A stretch of 64,000 bases of DNA, taken from NCBI GenBank assembly GCA_965202795.1, contig OZ241848.1, positions 2,425,762 through 2,489,761 of the forward strand, read 5' to 3'. Positions 1 through 8,500 of this stretch are shown piece by piece (the first letter of the stretch is position 1; every line of letters starts with the position of its first letter). The position numbers and the translations under genes were made by a program. Under the pieces are notes generated by a model. The model did not search any database and was not told the DNA's origin. It was given only the letters and a program-made list of their open reading frames with translations. The stretch comes from JACOND01 sp965202795. Its GTDB lineage: Bacteria > Bdellovibrionota > Bdellovibrionia > Bdellovibrionales > UBA1609.

Positions 1-155
1 GCTTTGCCAGAGAAGCCGCCGGGGCGCCCAGACCATGGGGCAGAATCCGGCAAAAATTATTTGATTTTTTCCCCAGGATGAAGACAATCATAATGGCGGA
101 GGTTTGCTCTAAAGGTCGCGGGCAAAATCAAAAAAAACCGCGCCGGGAGGGAGTT

Positions 156-1166
156 ATGAAAAAAATAATATTAGCTTTTTCAGCCTGTTTTTTGCTTCAG
201 TCTTCTGTCGGGTGCTATCCCGGCCCCTCGGAGGAGGAGCTTCGCGCCCAAGAGGAATTGGACGCCCGCCTCAACAGCATTTTAAGGGAGGCCAGGCAGA
301 TCAGCTTTCAAATTTTGCTGCAGGAAAGCGCGAAAAAATATTACCGAAAAATCATTGCCGTATACAAAAAAATCAAAGAGGAGGCTGAATCCATTTCTCT
401 AAACAGGCAAAAATCCGAACAGGAGGCGGCAAAGCTTGAGGCGCTTTTAGGAGATCTGAGGCTTGGCCTTGGGCTGGATGCTCTTCTGGACGGAGATGTT
501 TTGTCCGAAGATCATCTCTATTTGATTGACAAGTGCGCTTTGCTTCTGGAGAAGGAAAGCGGCGCCCCGCTTGAAAATGCCGCCGCCGGGGCGAAGCTCG
601 CCGATGCCCCCCCCCCGCTGCCAGACGAAGGGCTGAAAAAGAGGGCTGCGGGCGCGGAGAAAAGCGCGGCTCAGCCGGCCGCCAGCGGAGTTTTTGCTGT
701 GGGATTTCCCAAAGAGCCTGGCGAGGAGGCGAAAAACGGCGGCGCGGAAGGGGCTGCCCCGCTCTCTCCCCTTCCTGCAGAAACTTTGGATGACAACCCG
801 GCTGAAGCGAAAGCTGCTGCTCCAGGCAGCGAAAATCCTGATGCGGAGGCTGTTTCAACAGAGGCTGCCGATGATGCGGCGCCTGCTTTGAGCGGAGAGG
901 CGAAAGCCCCTGGCGGGGAGCCTGGCGCGGAGCTTTCAGCGGAGGGCTTGACAGAATTTTGCCTCCTGCTGCTGGAAATCATTGCCTCAGAGGGGGAAAG
1001 CTCAGAGGAAGAGGCCGGGGAAGGCGCCCTCAATGCGGAGGAGAAAAATCCTTCTGCGAGCCTTGCCGGCCGGGCTGATGGCCTATCCGAAGCGCAAGCC
1101 GCCAGCAGCGCGGATACAGCGGGGACAGGGGATGAAAGCTCTCCGCCCGCCCCGGCGGCAGAATGA
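156..1166 (+). CDS. Putative lipoprotein with acidic, Ala-rich tail
   Basis: The start at 156 is chosen because GGAGGGAG lies just upstream and the product opens with a lipoprotein signal (MKKIILAFSACFLLQ, then SSVGC with the lipobox cysteine at about residue 20). An in-frame ATG at 78 would put 26 charged residues before the signal and is less likely. The mature part is about 316 residues. Its first third is helical and charged (EEELRAQEELDARL; repeated Lys/Glu), and the rest is low-complexity Ala/Glu/Pro/Gly. No catalytic domain is recognised. It should sit in the inner or outer membrane facing the periplasm. The function is unknown. The RNA ligase gene follows about 100 bp downstream on the same strand. 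Confidence 0.6.
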   Translation: MKKIILAFSACFLLQSSVGCYPGPSEEELRAQEELDARLNSILREARQISFQILLQESAKKYYRKIIAVYKKIKEEAESISLNRQKSEQEAAKLEALLGDLRLGLGLDALLDGDVLSEDHLYLIDKCALLLEKESGAPLENAAAGAKLADAPPPLPDEGLKKRAAGAEKSAAQPAASGVFAVGFPKEPGEEAKNGGAEGAAPLSPLPAETLDDNPAEAKAAAPGSENPDAEAVSTEAADDAAPALSGEAKAPGGEPGAELSAEGLTEFCLLLLEIIASEGESSEEEAGEGALNAEEKNPSASLAGRADGLSEAQAASSADTAGTGDESSPPAPAAE

Positions 1167-1271
1167 GCCTGCAGCGGAGGCCAATGGAAATCAAAAGCAG
1201 ACTGTCATCCGGGGCGAAAACCTGACTGCGCGGCGCAGTCACAACAGAAGCTCTGTTAAGAGAACAGCAAA

Positions 1272-2360
1272 ATGGCTGAATTTAAGGCAATTGTAAGCCG
1301 CCTGGACGAGGTGTCCTCTCATCCCAATGCGGACCGCCTGGATGTGGCCCGGGTGGGCGGCTGGCAAATCGTGATTGCAAAAGACCAGCATAAGGCGGGG
1401 GAGCTTGCCGCTTATATCCCTGAGCAGTCTCTTGTCCCGGAGGCTCTGCAAAAAGCCCTTGGGGTTGAGGGCCGGCTGGCCGGCTCAAAAAAGAACCGGG
1501 TCAAGGCGGTCCGGCTTCGGGGCCAGCTCTCCCAGGGCCTGATTTATCCTCTAAAAGATGGCTGTTTGATTCATCCGGAAACCGGAGAAAAAAAGCGCTT
1601 TGAGCTGGGCGATGACGCGCGGGAGTTTTTGGGAATCACAAAATACGAGCCTCCCGTTCCTGTCCATATGCAGGGCGAGGCTTTTGCCAGCCCCATCCGC
1701 CTTCCCCGCTATGATGTGGAGAACTGGAAGTCTGACCCGGAGGCCATTCCCCCCGGCTCAAAAATTTTGATAACGGAAAAGCTGCATGGCACCTTATGCC
1801 TCGCCGCGCTTTATAAAGGGGATGCGCTCATATCCTCCAAGGGCATGGCCTCCAAAGACCTGGCCCTGAAGCCCAGCGAAAAAAACCTGTATCACCGGAT
1901 CCTGACACCCCTGCTTCCAGCGGTTAAGGCCGCCCTGGAGGCCAAATATCCCGGGGCCTTTGCGGCGGGGATTATAGGGGAAATTTCCGGCCCCGGAGTG
2001 CAAGACTTAAATTACGGCCTGAGCGCTCCGGAGTTTTTTCTTTTTGAGCTGATCTTCAAGCCGGCTGAGGAAAAGCCATGGGAATACAGCGATTTTGCGG
2101 ATATCCAGTCCTTTGCGGAAAAGACAAATCTTAAAACTGTCCCGCTTATTGGAGAAGCCGCCTGCCCCGGCCCCTCAGAGATTGATCGGGCTGAGGAGCT
2201 GGCCAGCGGAAAAACGCTCATTCCCGGCTCAGATCAAATTCGCGAAGGCGCGGTGATTCGCGCGCCAAAAGAGGGAAGAGACAAAAACGGAGACCGCCTG
2301 ATCCGAAAAATCGTCTCCGGCGCCTATCTCACCCGAAAAAAAGGCACAGAGCGCCGGTAA
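1272..2360 (+). CDS. RNA ligase, Rnl5 (DraRnl/DRB0094) type
   Basis: An ATP-dependent RNA ligase that would seal 3'-OH/5'-phosphate nicks through a lysyl-AMP intermediate. The 362-residue protein has an N-terminal OB-like module (HPNADRLDVARVGGWQIV, residues 17-34) followed by a nucleotidyltransferase domain. The adenylation motif I is TEKLHGT with the predicted nucleophile Lys170. A motif III-like GEISGPGVQDLNYG, a motif IV-like EGAVIRAP near residue 325 and a motif V-like LIRKIVSGAYL follow. This order, with the OB module first, fits the Deinococcus Rnl5 family rather than T4 Rnl1 or Rnl2. No toxin, tRNA-cleaving nuclease or 3'-phosphate-processing partner is adjacent, so the repair substrate cannot be read from context. 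The gene converges on the M16 genes. Confidence 0.8.
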   Translation: MAEFKAIVSRLDEVSSHPNADRLDVARVGGWQIVIAKDQHKAGELAAYIPEQSLVPEALQKALGVEGRLAGSKKNRVKAVRLRGQLSQGLIYPLKDGCLIHPETGEKKRFELGDDAREFLGITKYEPPVPVHMQGEAFASPIRLPRYDVENWKSDPEAIPPGSKILITEKLHGTLCLAALYKGDALISSKGMASKDLALKPSEKNLYHRILTPLLPAVKAALEAKYPGAFAAGIIGEISGPGVQDLNYGLSAPEFFLFELIFKPAEEKPWEYSDFADIQSFAEKTNLKTVPLIGEAACPGPSEIDRAEELASGKTLIPGSDQIREGAVIRAPKEGRDKNGDRLIRKIVSGAYLTRKKGTERR

Positions 2361-2419
2361 GCCGCTGCGGCGCATTTTGGATTCAAGATGTCAGCGGGTC
2401 ATGATATCCGGCGCAAAAT

Positions 2420-3913
2420 CTATTTTTCAGAAAAATACTCCTTAAACCCTGTTTCCCGGACTTCCGGCAGCCCCAGCTTTTTTTGAACAGCCTCCAGCTG
2501 AGGCTTAACTTTGGGATTCCCATAGATTAGGATTTGAAGCCCCCCCGCCTCTTTTAGAGGGCTTTTCAGGCGAATAATTTTTTTAACCGCCCGATTGATA
2601 TCTTCAAGGGAAACAGACTCCAGGGTTTTGATGTAATTCTCTAAAAAGGAAGGCTCCGCTCCCAGATAATGCGCATAGCGGATGAATTTTTCCAGACGGC
2701 CCTCTGGAGTTTCGGTTTGCTTCAGGTATCGGCTTTTGAGGCTGGCTTTTGCCATGGCAAGCTCCCGGGGGCTTGCGCCTTTTTCCCGGTATTCCATCAA
2801 AACCTTTAAAGCCGCCTCCAAAAAAGCCCCTGTGGAGCTGGCTTTTGTGGCGCCGGAGGCGGTAAACATGCCGTAAGCCGGGCCCAAGCTCAGGCTGGAG
2901 TAAACTCCATAAGTCAGGCCCATCTCCTCCCTTAGTTTTTTCATCAGGCGGGTCTCCATAAGCTCGCCGCCGCCAAGAATGACATTGGCCAGATTCATGG
3001 CTTGAAGCTCCTCTGGATTTTCCGATGGGAAGGGGAACAGGGGCCAGCCGGCAATAACCTGCGACTGAACTTGATCCGCTTTGGAGAGAAAAACAAAAGC
3101 CGGCTCAGGATTTAAGGCCAGGGGCGCAGGCTTTTTTGCATTGGGGCCTTTAAAGCCCTCCTCCAAAAAGGAAAGCGCCCGCCGCTTCAGAGATTTATCA
3201 AACTGGCCGGCGACCGCCAAAACAGGCGCGCCATTGTTATAGCGGTCATTGTGGAAGCGCCTGATGTCCTCCATGCTGATGTTTTTCAGGCTGGCGGATG
3301 TCCCCTCCAAAGGCTCCGCGGCAGAGCCATATCCATTGAAAACCCTCCGCCTCCAGGCCTCCCATGCCGCAAAATCCGGATCATCCAGGCTGTGGAGCCG
3401 GTCCTTCAGCGCGTTGGCCCGCAGCAGCTCCAGCTCGCCCGCGTCCATATTCGGCTGGGAAATGATTTTTTCAAACAGATCCCAAAGCTCTTCGGCGTGC
3501 CAGCTGAGCCCGCTGAGCGAAATTTCCGTCCATTGGCGCTGGGGGTATGTCCCCAGGGCGGTTCCGTAATAATTCAGCTGCTCCTGAATCTCCTCAGAGC
3601 TGAGCCTGCCCGCGCCCTGGGCCAGAAGCTCAGCGGTCAAAAAAGCCAGGCCGCTCCGATCGGGAAAATCATAGTCCGCGCCGGCGCGGGGAAAATAAAG
3701 GCTGAAGCTGATATAGGGCAGCCTTTTGTCATGGGCAAAAACCGCTTTCAGCCCGGAGGCTGTGGATATCTCCTCAAGGCCCTTGAGAAAAAAGCTTTGA
3801 CCGCTCATTTTTGCTCTTCCGGTGATCCCGCTTTGATAAATCAATATCCCAGCCGCCGCTGCCGCCAGCAAAAGGGCGAAAAGCCTCAGCGCTGTTTTTT
3901 TTCCGGCCTCCAT
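2420..3913 (-). CDS. M16 peptidase-like protein, zinc motif absent
   Basis: A 497-residue insulinase-fold protein anchored by an N-terminal membrane segment (about residues 7-27). The region that should carry HxxEH reads SGLAFLTAELLAQGAG, so the zinc ligands are missing. The rest of the fold is present, including the second-half segment RLMKKLREEMGLTYGVYSSL, where R..Y-type residues normally close the active site. It lies 93 bp downstream of an M16 gene with an intact motif. In known bacterial pairs one active and one inactive subunit form a heterodimer, so this is probably the non-catalytic partner working in the periplasm. The pairing is inferred from gene order. Confidence 0.82.
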   Translation of the reverse strand: MEAGKKTALRLFALLLAAAAAGILIYQSGITGRAKMSGQSFFLKGLEEISTASGLKAVFAHDKRLPYISFSLYFPRAGADYDFPDRSGLAFLTAELLAQGAGRLSSEEIQEQLNYYGTALGTYPQRQWTEISLSGLSWHAEELWDLFEKIISQPNMDAGELELLRANALKDRLHSLDDPDFAAWEAWRRRVFNGYGSAAEPLEGTSASLKNISMEDIRRFHNDRYNNGAPVLAVAGQFDKSLKRRALSFLEEGFKGPNAKKPAPLALNPEPAFVFLSKADQVQSQVIAGWPLFPFPSENPEELQAMNLANVILGGGELMETRLMKKLREEMGLTYGVYSSLSLGPAYGMFTASGATKASSTGAFLEAALKVLMEYREKGASPRELAMAKASLKSRYLKQTETPEGRLEKFIRYAHYLGAEPSFLENYIKTLESVSLEDINRAVKKIIRLKSPLKEAGGLQILIYGNPKVKPQLEAVQKKLGLPEVRETGFKEYFSEK

Positions 3914-4006
3914 TTCGCCCCGCCTTTACAAACAAAACCCTCTGAATCCGGCTGCGCCGCTATGCCGCCCCCCGCCCAATAAAAGCGCCCCTCCCATCTG
4001 GATATT

Positions 4007-5584
4007 TTATTTCCGCCCCGGCTTTTTGGAGGGTTTTTTTGGCTTCAGGGCCAGGTAAGCCATCCGCCGCGGCGCGAGATATTTTTTTGCCGCCGCCTGA
4101 ACAAACTCCGGTGAAAGAGTCTGAATGTCATCAATTTGAGAGATGGCTTTGCGGTAATCCCCAAATTTGACCTCGCTTTCCATGATCATCAGCGCGCGGC
4201 TGAGACCTCCCTTCAGCCGGCCCACCAGAGAGTTCAGCTTGAGGTTTCGCGCTTTTTCAAGCTCCCGGCGGGACAGAGGCTTTTCTGTGATTTTTCTGAT
4301 TTCCTCAGTGATAAGCGCTCTGGCTTTGTCCTCCATGCCCTCCTCCGCCAGGGTATAAAAAACATAAAACACGCCGTAATGAAGGAAGTCCAGGTTTCCC
4401 GCCCAGATGCCGGAAGCCAGCCTTTTTCCCCTCACAAGCTCTTTGTGCAGGCGGCTGGACTCCCCTGATCCAAGAATGCTGCCAATCAGATCCAGGGCCA
4501 GCGCCTCTTTTGTCCCCCCGCCGGGCAGCGCATAGCCCATCAGGCCGGTTGGAGGGGCCTGGATTTCCTTTCGGACTTCGCGGCGGCGGGGGCCGGCCGG
4601 CTCCGGCTCATCAAAAAGCGCCTCTTCGGGAATGTTTTTTCTCTCAAGGGCGCCAAAGCGCTTTTCAATCAGCTGTTTGGCCAGGGGGGCGGAAAACCTG
4701 CCGGACAAAGCCAGGACCACATTGTTTGGAGAGTAGTATGTTTTATGCCATGATTTCAGCTTTTCAAGAGTGTAGCCGGAAATATCGCTTTCATAGCCGA
4801 TCACGGGAAACCGGTAAGGGTGTTTTTTAAAAACCTCGCCAAAAAAAGCCTCAAAAAGCGCCCCTCTGGGATCATTGTCCACCCGAAGGCGGCGCTCTTC
4901 TAAAACAACCTGCCTTTCCTTTTCAAGAGGATCCCGCTCCAAAATCAAGTTTATAAGCCGGTCAGCCTCGACATCCAAAATCAAGTCCAGCCTGTCCGGC
5001 GGGAAGGAGACATAATAGGCTGTCAGGTCCCTTGAAGTGTAAGCGTTGATATTGAGCGCGCCGGCGGCGGCATAAGTTTTGTCAAAGTCAGGATATTTTT
5101 TTGTCCCCTTGAACATCAGATGCTCAAACATGTGGGAAATGCCGGTCAAGCCCTCCCTCTCATGGCGGCTTCCGACAGAGATTCCCATGGCAATGCTTGC
5201 CGTGTTGGAGCTGCTGTCGGGATTCAAAAGAACCCGAAGGCCGTTTTTGAGCTGGTATTTTTCGACCGGCATGCGGAAGCGGGAGGAAAAAGGCTCTTGG
5301 CGGCCTTCAGCCAGGCCCGCGCTCTGGCCTGGCTTTGGAGCCTGAGAGCCGCCCTCTTGATTTTTTTTCTGATCTGCCAGCTGAGCCATTTGACGCTTTG
5401 CGCTGTGATGCTGATAATTCCTGTTTTGGCTGCCAAAACGGGGGGGGTTAAAAGAAGCCTCCTCCCGCTGATCCGCCCCCCGCAGCGGCTTTTTCCGCTC
5501 TGCCGCTTCCTGATCCGCCCCCTGAGCCGGCATGACAAACAGAATAAAAGCCCAAACGGCTTTCAGCAACAGCTTTTTGCCCAT
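4007..5584 (-). CDS. M16 zinc metallopeptidase, catalytic
   Basis: A 525-residue exported peptidase of the pitrilysin/insulinase family. The signal peptide is residues 1-22 (ending MPAQGA), followed by about 80 residues of Gln/Lys-rich linker. The catalytic domain has HMFEH (His151, Glu154, His155), and the third zinc ligand is the glutamate of VVLEERR about 75 residues later. The C-terminal half carries the usual GESSRLHKELVRGKRLASGI segment. It is the first gene of a two-gene minus-strand unit with the motif-less M16 protein downstream. It likely degrades peptides or processes exported proteins in the periplasm; the actual substrate is unknown. Confidence 0.88.
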   Translation of the reverse strand: MGKKLLLKAVWAFILFVMPAQGADQEAAERKKPLRGADQREEASFNPPRFGSQNRNYQHHSAKRQMAQLADQKKNQEGGSQAPKPGQSAGLAEGRQEPFSSRFRMPVEKYQLKNGLRVLLNPDSSSNTASIAMGISVGSRHEREGLTGISHMFEHLMFKGTKKYPDFDKTYAAAGALNINAYTSRDLTAYYVSFPPDRLDLILDVEADRLINLILERDPLEKERQVVLEERRLRVDNDPRGALFEAFFGEVFKKHPYRFPVIGYESDISGYTLEKLKSWHKTYYSPNNVVLALSGRFSAPLAKQLIEKRFGALERKNIPEEALFDEPEPAGPRRREVRKEIQAPPTGLMGYALPGGGTKEALALDLIGSILGSGESSRLHKELVRGKRLASGIWAGNLDFLHYGVFYVFYTLAEEGMEDKARALITEEIRKITEKPLSRRELEKARNLKLNSLVGRLKGGLSRALMIMESEVKFGDYRKAISQIDDIQTLSPEFVQAAAKKYLAPRRMAYLALKPKKPSKKPGRK

Positions 5585-5831
5585 TTTTCCTGGATTTTCC
5601 CTGTTTTTTATGGTTTTCCGGCGCTTTCCCGCGGGCTTTATCAGCGCCCGCTCCTGAAATTCCCCCTGAGCGCGGGGGGCGCTTTCATTCCCCCCTCCCC
5701 TCTCTGATCTCCAGCCTGTCCGGCGGCAAAATCCTTAGATCCCGGGCGCGATCGTTTAAATGTATCTCATTCCTGAGCATGCCGTCAAAAAAATTTTTGA
5801 TTTTTTTCTAAAATTAAGACAGCCTGTATAC

Positions 5832-6455
5832 ATGGAGATATATGAGGGGAAGCCTGAGCGCCTTAAAAAGCGGCCGGCAGCGGCTGAAAAGCCCGGCTTT
5901 GGGGGGTTTTCCATGGTTGAGCTTCTTGTGACGCTGTTTATTGTGGCCGCTCTGGCCGGGATTTCCATTCCCCCTTATATGGGCCACATAAAAAAAACCG
6001 CCAGGATGTCCATGATAACCATTACAAACGGCCTCACAAAATCGCTTTTGTCCTGCGCCGCCGCAAATGAGCCGCCCCCCGCAAACGCGCATTTTGACTC
6101 CTGCAAAACCTTAGAGCAAATTGGAGCCGATCAAATTGAAGGGCTTACAGTGGAAAAAACATCGGATCCAAGAGTCTGCCTGCAGCTTGAGCGGAGAGCT
6201 GGCGGCGCTGTGTATAAGACCTGTCTGATGGTCAATACAGAGACAGGAAAGGCCATCCGAACATTTAACGCCGGCCTTTGCCACCGCGAAACAAACGGGG
6301 GCTGCGCGGCCATGGCCTCCATGGGGCTTTGCATCCCGACAGCTCTCACATGCCAGGCAGACAACTGGTGCCCTCTCCCAGGCAGCAAGGCAATAACAAG
6401 AAAATGCCTGACAGGCCATACAGGAACCTGCAATGCCATGGCGGAATGCTCGTAA
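5832..6455 (+). CDS. Type IV pilin-like protein (prepilin)
   Basis: The prepilin peptidase site is GFSMVELLVTLFIVAALAG: cleavage would be after Gly, leaving N-methylated Phe and the conserved Glu at +5, then a hydrophobic helix. The start at 5832 gives a 23-residue basic leader; upstream starts would give an unusually long leader, and no clear ribosome binding site decides it. The body is about 180 residues with many cysteines, paired toward the C terminus (CQADNWCP, KCLTGHTGTCNAMAEC), which suggests disulphide-stabilised loops. A related pilin gene follows 175 bp downstream. Assembly genes (PilB, PilC, PilQ) are not in the window, so it could be a major or minor pilin or a type II secretion pseudopilin. 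Confidence 0.8.
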   Translation: MEIYEGKPERLKKRPAAAEKPGFGGFSMVELLVTLFIVAALAGISIPPYMGHIKKTARMSMITITNGLTKSLLSCAAANEPPPANAHFDSCKTLEQIGADQIEGLTVEKTSDPRVCLQLERRAGGAVYKTCLMVNTETGKAIRTFNAGLCHRETNGGCAAMASMGLCIPTALTCQADNWCPLPGSKAITRKCLTGHTGTCNAMAECS

Positions 6456-6630
6456 AAAAAACCAGGCTCTCAGGCGCGCCTTTGTTTTGAAGCCGCCCGC
6501 GCCGGGCGCAAAAGGGATGCTTTAAGCCGCGCGCCCGGCCCTGGCAAAAAAAGAGCTTAAGGGGGCAAAACAGCCGTTAAAACAAAAACATGGCGGGGAC
6601 GGGGGCTGGAAAGCTGAGCGGAGAGGGCAA

Positions 6631-7245
6631 ATGCGAAAATCAAATGAAATCATATCCCGCCGGGGCTTTTCTCTGGTTGAGCTGGTTGTCAGCGTTGCCA
6701 TTGTAGCTCTTTTGGCCGGGATTTCCATTCCGGCCTACAACAGGCATAAAAAAAAAGCCATGGCGGCTGACAGTTTTCTGACGGCAAACAGCATCATCAA
6801 AGCCATTAGATCCTGCGTGTCAGGCGCCCCTTTTGATGTGTGCGACGATGTTAACAGCCTTGGCCTGTCCAGCATTGAGGGGCTTGCGGTCAAAGCCCAA
6901 AACAACCCCAATATATGTTTTCAATTTGAAAGAGCTTCCGCCGGCAGAACATACAAAAGCTGTGTCTCCGTGAACACCAGCACCCTGCGCCATGCGCGCA
7001 AACACCTTATATACGCGGGCAGCAAAGTCAGCCGCGGCTTTTGCCATTACACGGGGCCTAAATCCTGCGCCTCCTGCGGATGCGCGGCGGGCGCCTCCAG
7101 CGGCTACTGCAAAGTTCTGAATATAGAATGCAGCAGCGACTCTGACTGCCCAAACCCTCCATCCCACAAGACATCAGCCTCAAAAAGAACATGCATAACC
7201 GGGGCCATGGGGGCCTGCAATACAGCAACCGCGGTATGCGAATAA
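6631..7245 (+). CDS. Type IV pilin-like protein, second copy
   Basis: A 204-residue prepilin with a short 12-residue leader (MRKSNEIISRRG) and the processing site RRG/FSLVELVVSVAIVALLAG. GGAGAGG upstream supports the start. It shares with the preceding gene the motif AGISIP after the helix, the SIEGL/QIEGL segment, and a Cys-rich C-terminal half (CASCGCAAG, CSSDSDCPNP, CITGAMGACNTATAVCE), so the two are tandem paralogues that have diverged strongly. It is secreted and built into a pilus or pseudopilus through the general prepilin peptidase. It converges on the HU gene. Confidence 0.82.
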   Translation: MRKSNEIISRRGFSLVELVVSVAIVALLAGISIPAYNRHKKKAMAADSFLTANSIIKAIRSCVSGAPFDVCDDVNSLGLSSIEGLAVKAQNNPNICFQFERASAGRTYKSCVSVNTSTLRHARKHLIYAGSKVSRGFCHYTGPKSCASCGCAAGASSGYCKVLNIECSSDSDCPNPPSHKTSASKRTCITGAMGACNTATAVCE

Positions 7246-7282
7246 GCGGCTTTTTCGGGGAGGCGCGCGCATGCCGGGCCTT

Positions 7283-7627
7283 TCAGGCTTTGGCTCTGGA
7301 AGGGGATGGCTTTTTTTTGTTAAGCTCTTTTTTGAAAGATCCGGCCGGCTTAAAAAAGGGAATCTTTTTTGCCTTGACATAAAAGAGCTGGCCGTTTCTT
7401 GGGCTCCTCCCTTTATAGCCTTTGTATTTTCTGGCCTCAAAAGAGCCAAACCCCCTGATTTGAACATTTTGGCCCTTAAGAAGAGCTTTTGTGATCTCCT
7501 TGAACACTGTCTCCACAGCCAAAGCGGCCTCTGAAGCCTGAAGAGGGGCCGACCCGGCCAGCTCGCCGGCAAGCTCTGATTTGACAATGAACGATGGCTT
7601 TTTTTTCTGCCCCATTTTTTTTAGCAT
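7283..7627 (-). CDS. HU/IHF-family DNA-binding protein
   Basis: A small (114-residue) histone-like protein. The DNABII signature is present as GQNVQIRGFGSFEARKYKG followed by GRSPRNGQLFYVKAKKIPFFKPAGSFKKELN, the beta-arm and last helix. Length and motif are standard for the family. The N terminus starts MLKKMGQKKK; initiation at the second methionine is equally possible. It bends DNA and would act in the nucleoid. The gene is divergent from the tRNA cluster at 7775 and shares a 147-bp intergenic region with it. Confidence 0.88.
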   Translation of the reverse strand: MLKKMGQKKKPSFIVKSELAGELAGSAPLQASEAALAVETVFKEITKALLKGQNVQIRGFGSFEARKYKGYKGRSPRNGQLFYVKAKKIPFFKPAGSFKKELNKKKPSPSRAKA

Positions 7628-7705
7628 AAAGCTGTTTTCTTTTTTTTGGAAACAAAAAAACTGCCAAAAATGCCGCCGGGGCCGGGGGCCCTGCCGAAAA
7701 AAAGC

Positions 7706-7735
7706 TTGAATTTTGAGACAAAGCCATATTATATT
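7706..7735 (+). promoter_or_regulatory. Possible sigma70-type promoter of the tRNA cluster
   Basis: TTGAAT (7706-7711) and TATATT (7730-7735) are separated by 18 bp and lie about 40 bp upstream of tRNA-Thr. The -10 box matches 5 of 6 and the -35 box 4 of 6 consensus bases. This is based on the sequence only. Confidence 0.4.
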
Positions 7736-7774
7736 TGATTTTTGCGGAAGCTGTTTTGCCGCGGGATTTTCGCC

Positions 7775-7850
7775 GCCGGGTTAGCTCAACTGGCAGAGCA
7801 GCTGATTTGTAATCAGCAGGCTGGGGGTTCGACTCCCTCACCCGGCGCCA
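7775..7850 (+). tRNA. tRNA-Thr (UGU)
   Basis: Cloverleaf: acceptor GCCGGGT pairs with ACCCGGC, anticodon stem GCTGA/TCAGC encloses loop TTTGTAA with anticodon TGT, the T loop is TTCGACT, and CCA is encoded at 7848-7850. The discriminator base is G rather than the A usual for bacterial tRNA-Thr. tRNA-Tyr follows after 23 bp, matching the start of the thrU-tyrU-glyT-thrT-tufB operon of other proteobacteria. Confidence 0.95.
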
Positions 7851-7873
7851 TGATATCCGCCATTAATATCCCA

Positions 7874-7959
7874 GGGGAGATGCCCGAGCGGTTAAAGGGG
7901 GCGGTCTGTAAAATCGCTGGCTTCGGCCTACGCAGGTTCAAATCCTGCTCTCCCCGCCA
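7874..7959 (+). tRNA. tRNA-Tyr (GUA)
   Basis: A class II tRNA of 86 nt. Acceptor GGGGAGA pairs with TCTCCCC, anticodon stem GCGGT/ATCGC encloses CTGTAAA (anticodon GTA), there is a long variable arm (GGC/GCC stem), and the T arm is GCAGG/CCTGC. CCA is encoded. U8 and A14 are present. The discriminator is G. This is the only one of six tandem copies with a fully paired acceptor stem, so it is the probable functional gene. Confidence 0.93.
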
Positions 7960-8479
7960 TTTTTTCATGATATCCAAAGGGAGGCTCCCGAGCGGTTAAA
8001 GGGGGCGGTCTGTAAAATCGCTGGCTTCGGCCTGCGCAGGTTCAAATCCTGCTCTCCCCGCCATTTTTTCATGATATCCAAAGGGAGGCTCCCGAGCGGT
8101 TAAAGGGGGCGGTCTGTAAAATCGCTGGCTTCGGCCTGCGCAGGTTCAAATCCTGCTCTCCCCGCCATTTTTTCATGATATCCAAAGGGAGGCTCCCGAG
8201 CGGTTAAAGGGGGCGGTCTGTAAAATCGCTGGCTTCGGCCTGCGCAGGTTCAAATCCTGCTCTCCCCGCCATTTTTTCATGATATCCAAAGGGAGGCTCC
8301 CGAGCGGTTAAAGGGGGCGGTCTGTAAAATCGCTGGCTTCGGCCTGCGCAGGTTCAAATCCTGCTCTCCCCGCCATTTTTTCATGATATCCAAAGGGAGG
8401 CTCCCGAGCGGTTAAAGGGGGCGGCCTGTAAAATCGCTGGCTTCGGCCTGCGCAGGTTCAAATCCTGCTCTCCCCGCCA
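7960..8479 (+). repeat. Five tandem degenerate tRNA-Tyr copies, 104-bp period
   Basis: Copies lie at 7978-8063, 8082-8167, 8186-8271, 8290-8375 and 8394-8479, separated by an 18-bp spacer containing CATGATATCC. From position 10 onward each is nearly identical to tRNA-Tyr, including the GTA anticodon and CCA. All five share the same 5' changes: G1 to A (A1-C72 mismatch), A7 to G, U8 to C and G9 to T. The last copy also breaks the anticodon stem (GCGGC). They therefore arose by amplification of one already altered copy and are probably tRNA pseudogenes, though transcription as tRNA-like RNAs is possible. Confidence 0.9.
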
Positions 8480-8500
8480 TTTTTTCTCTCACATGATAAC

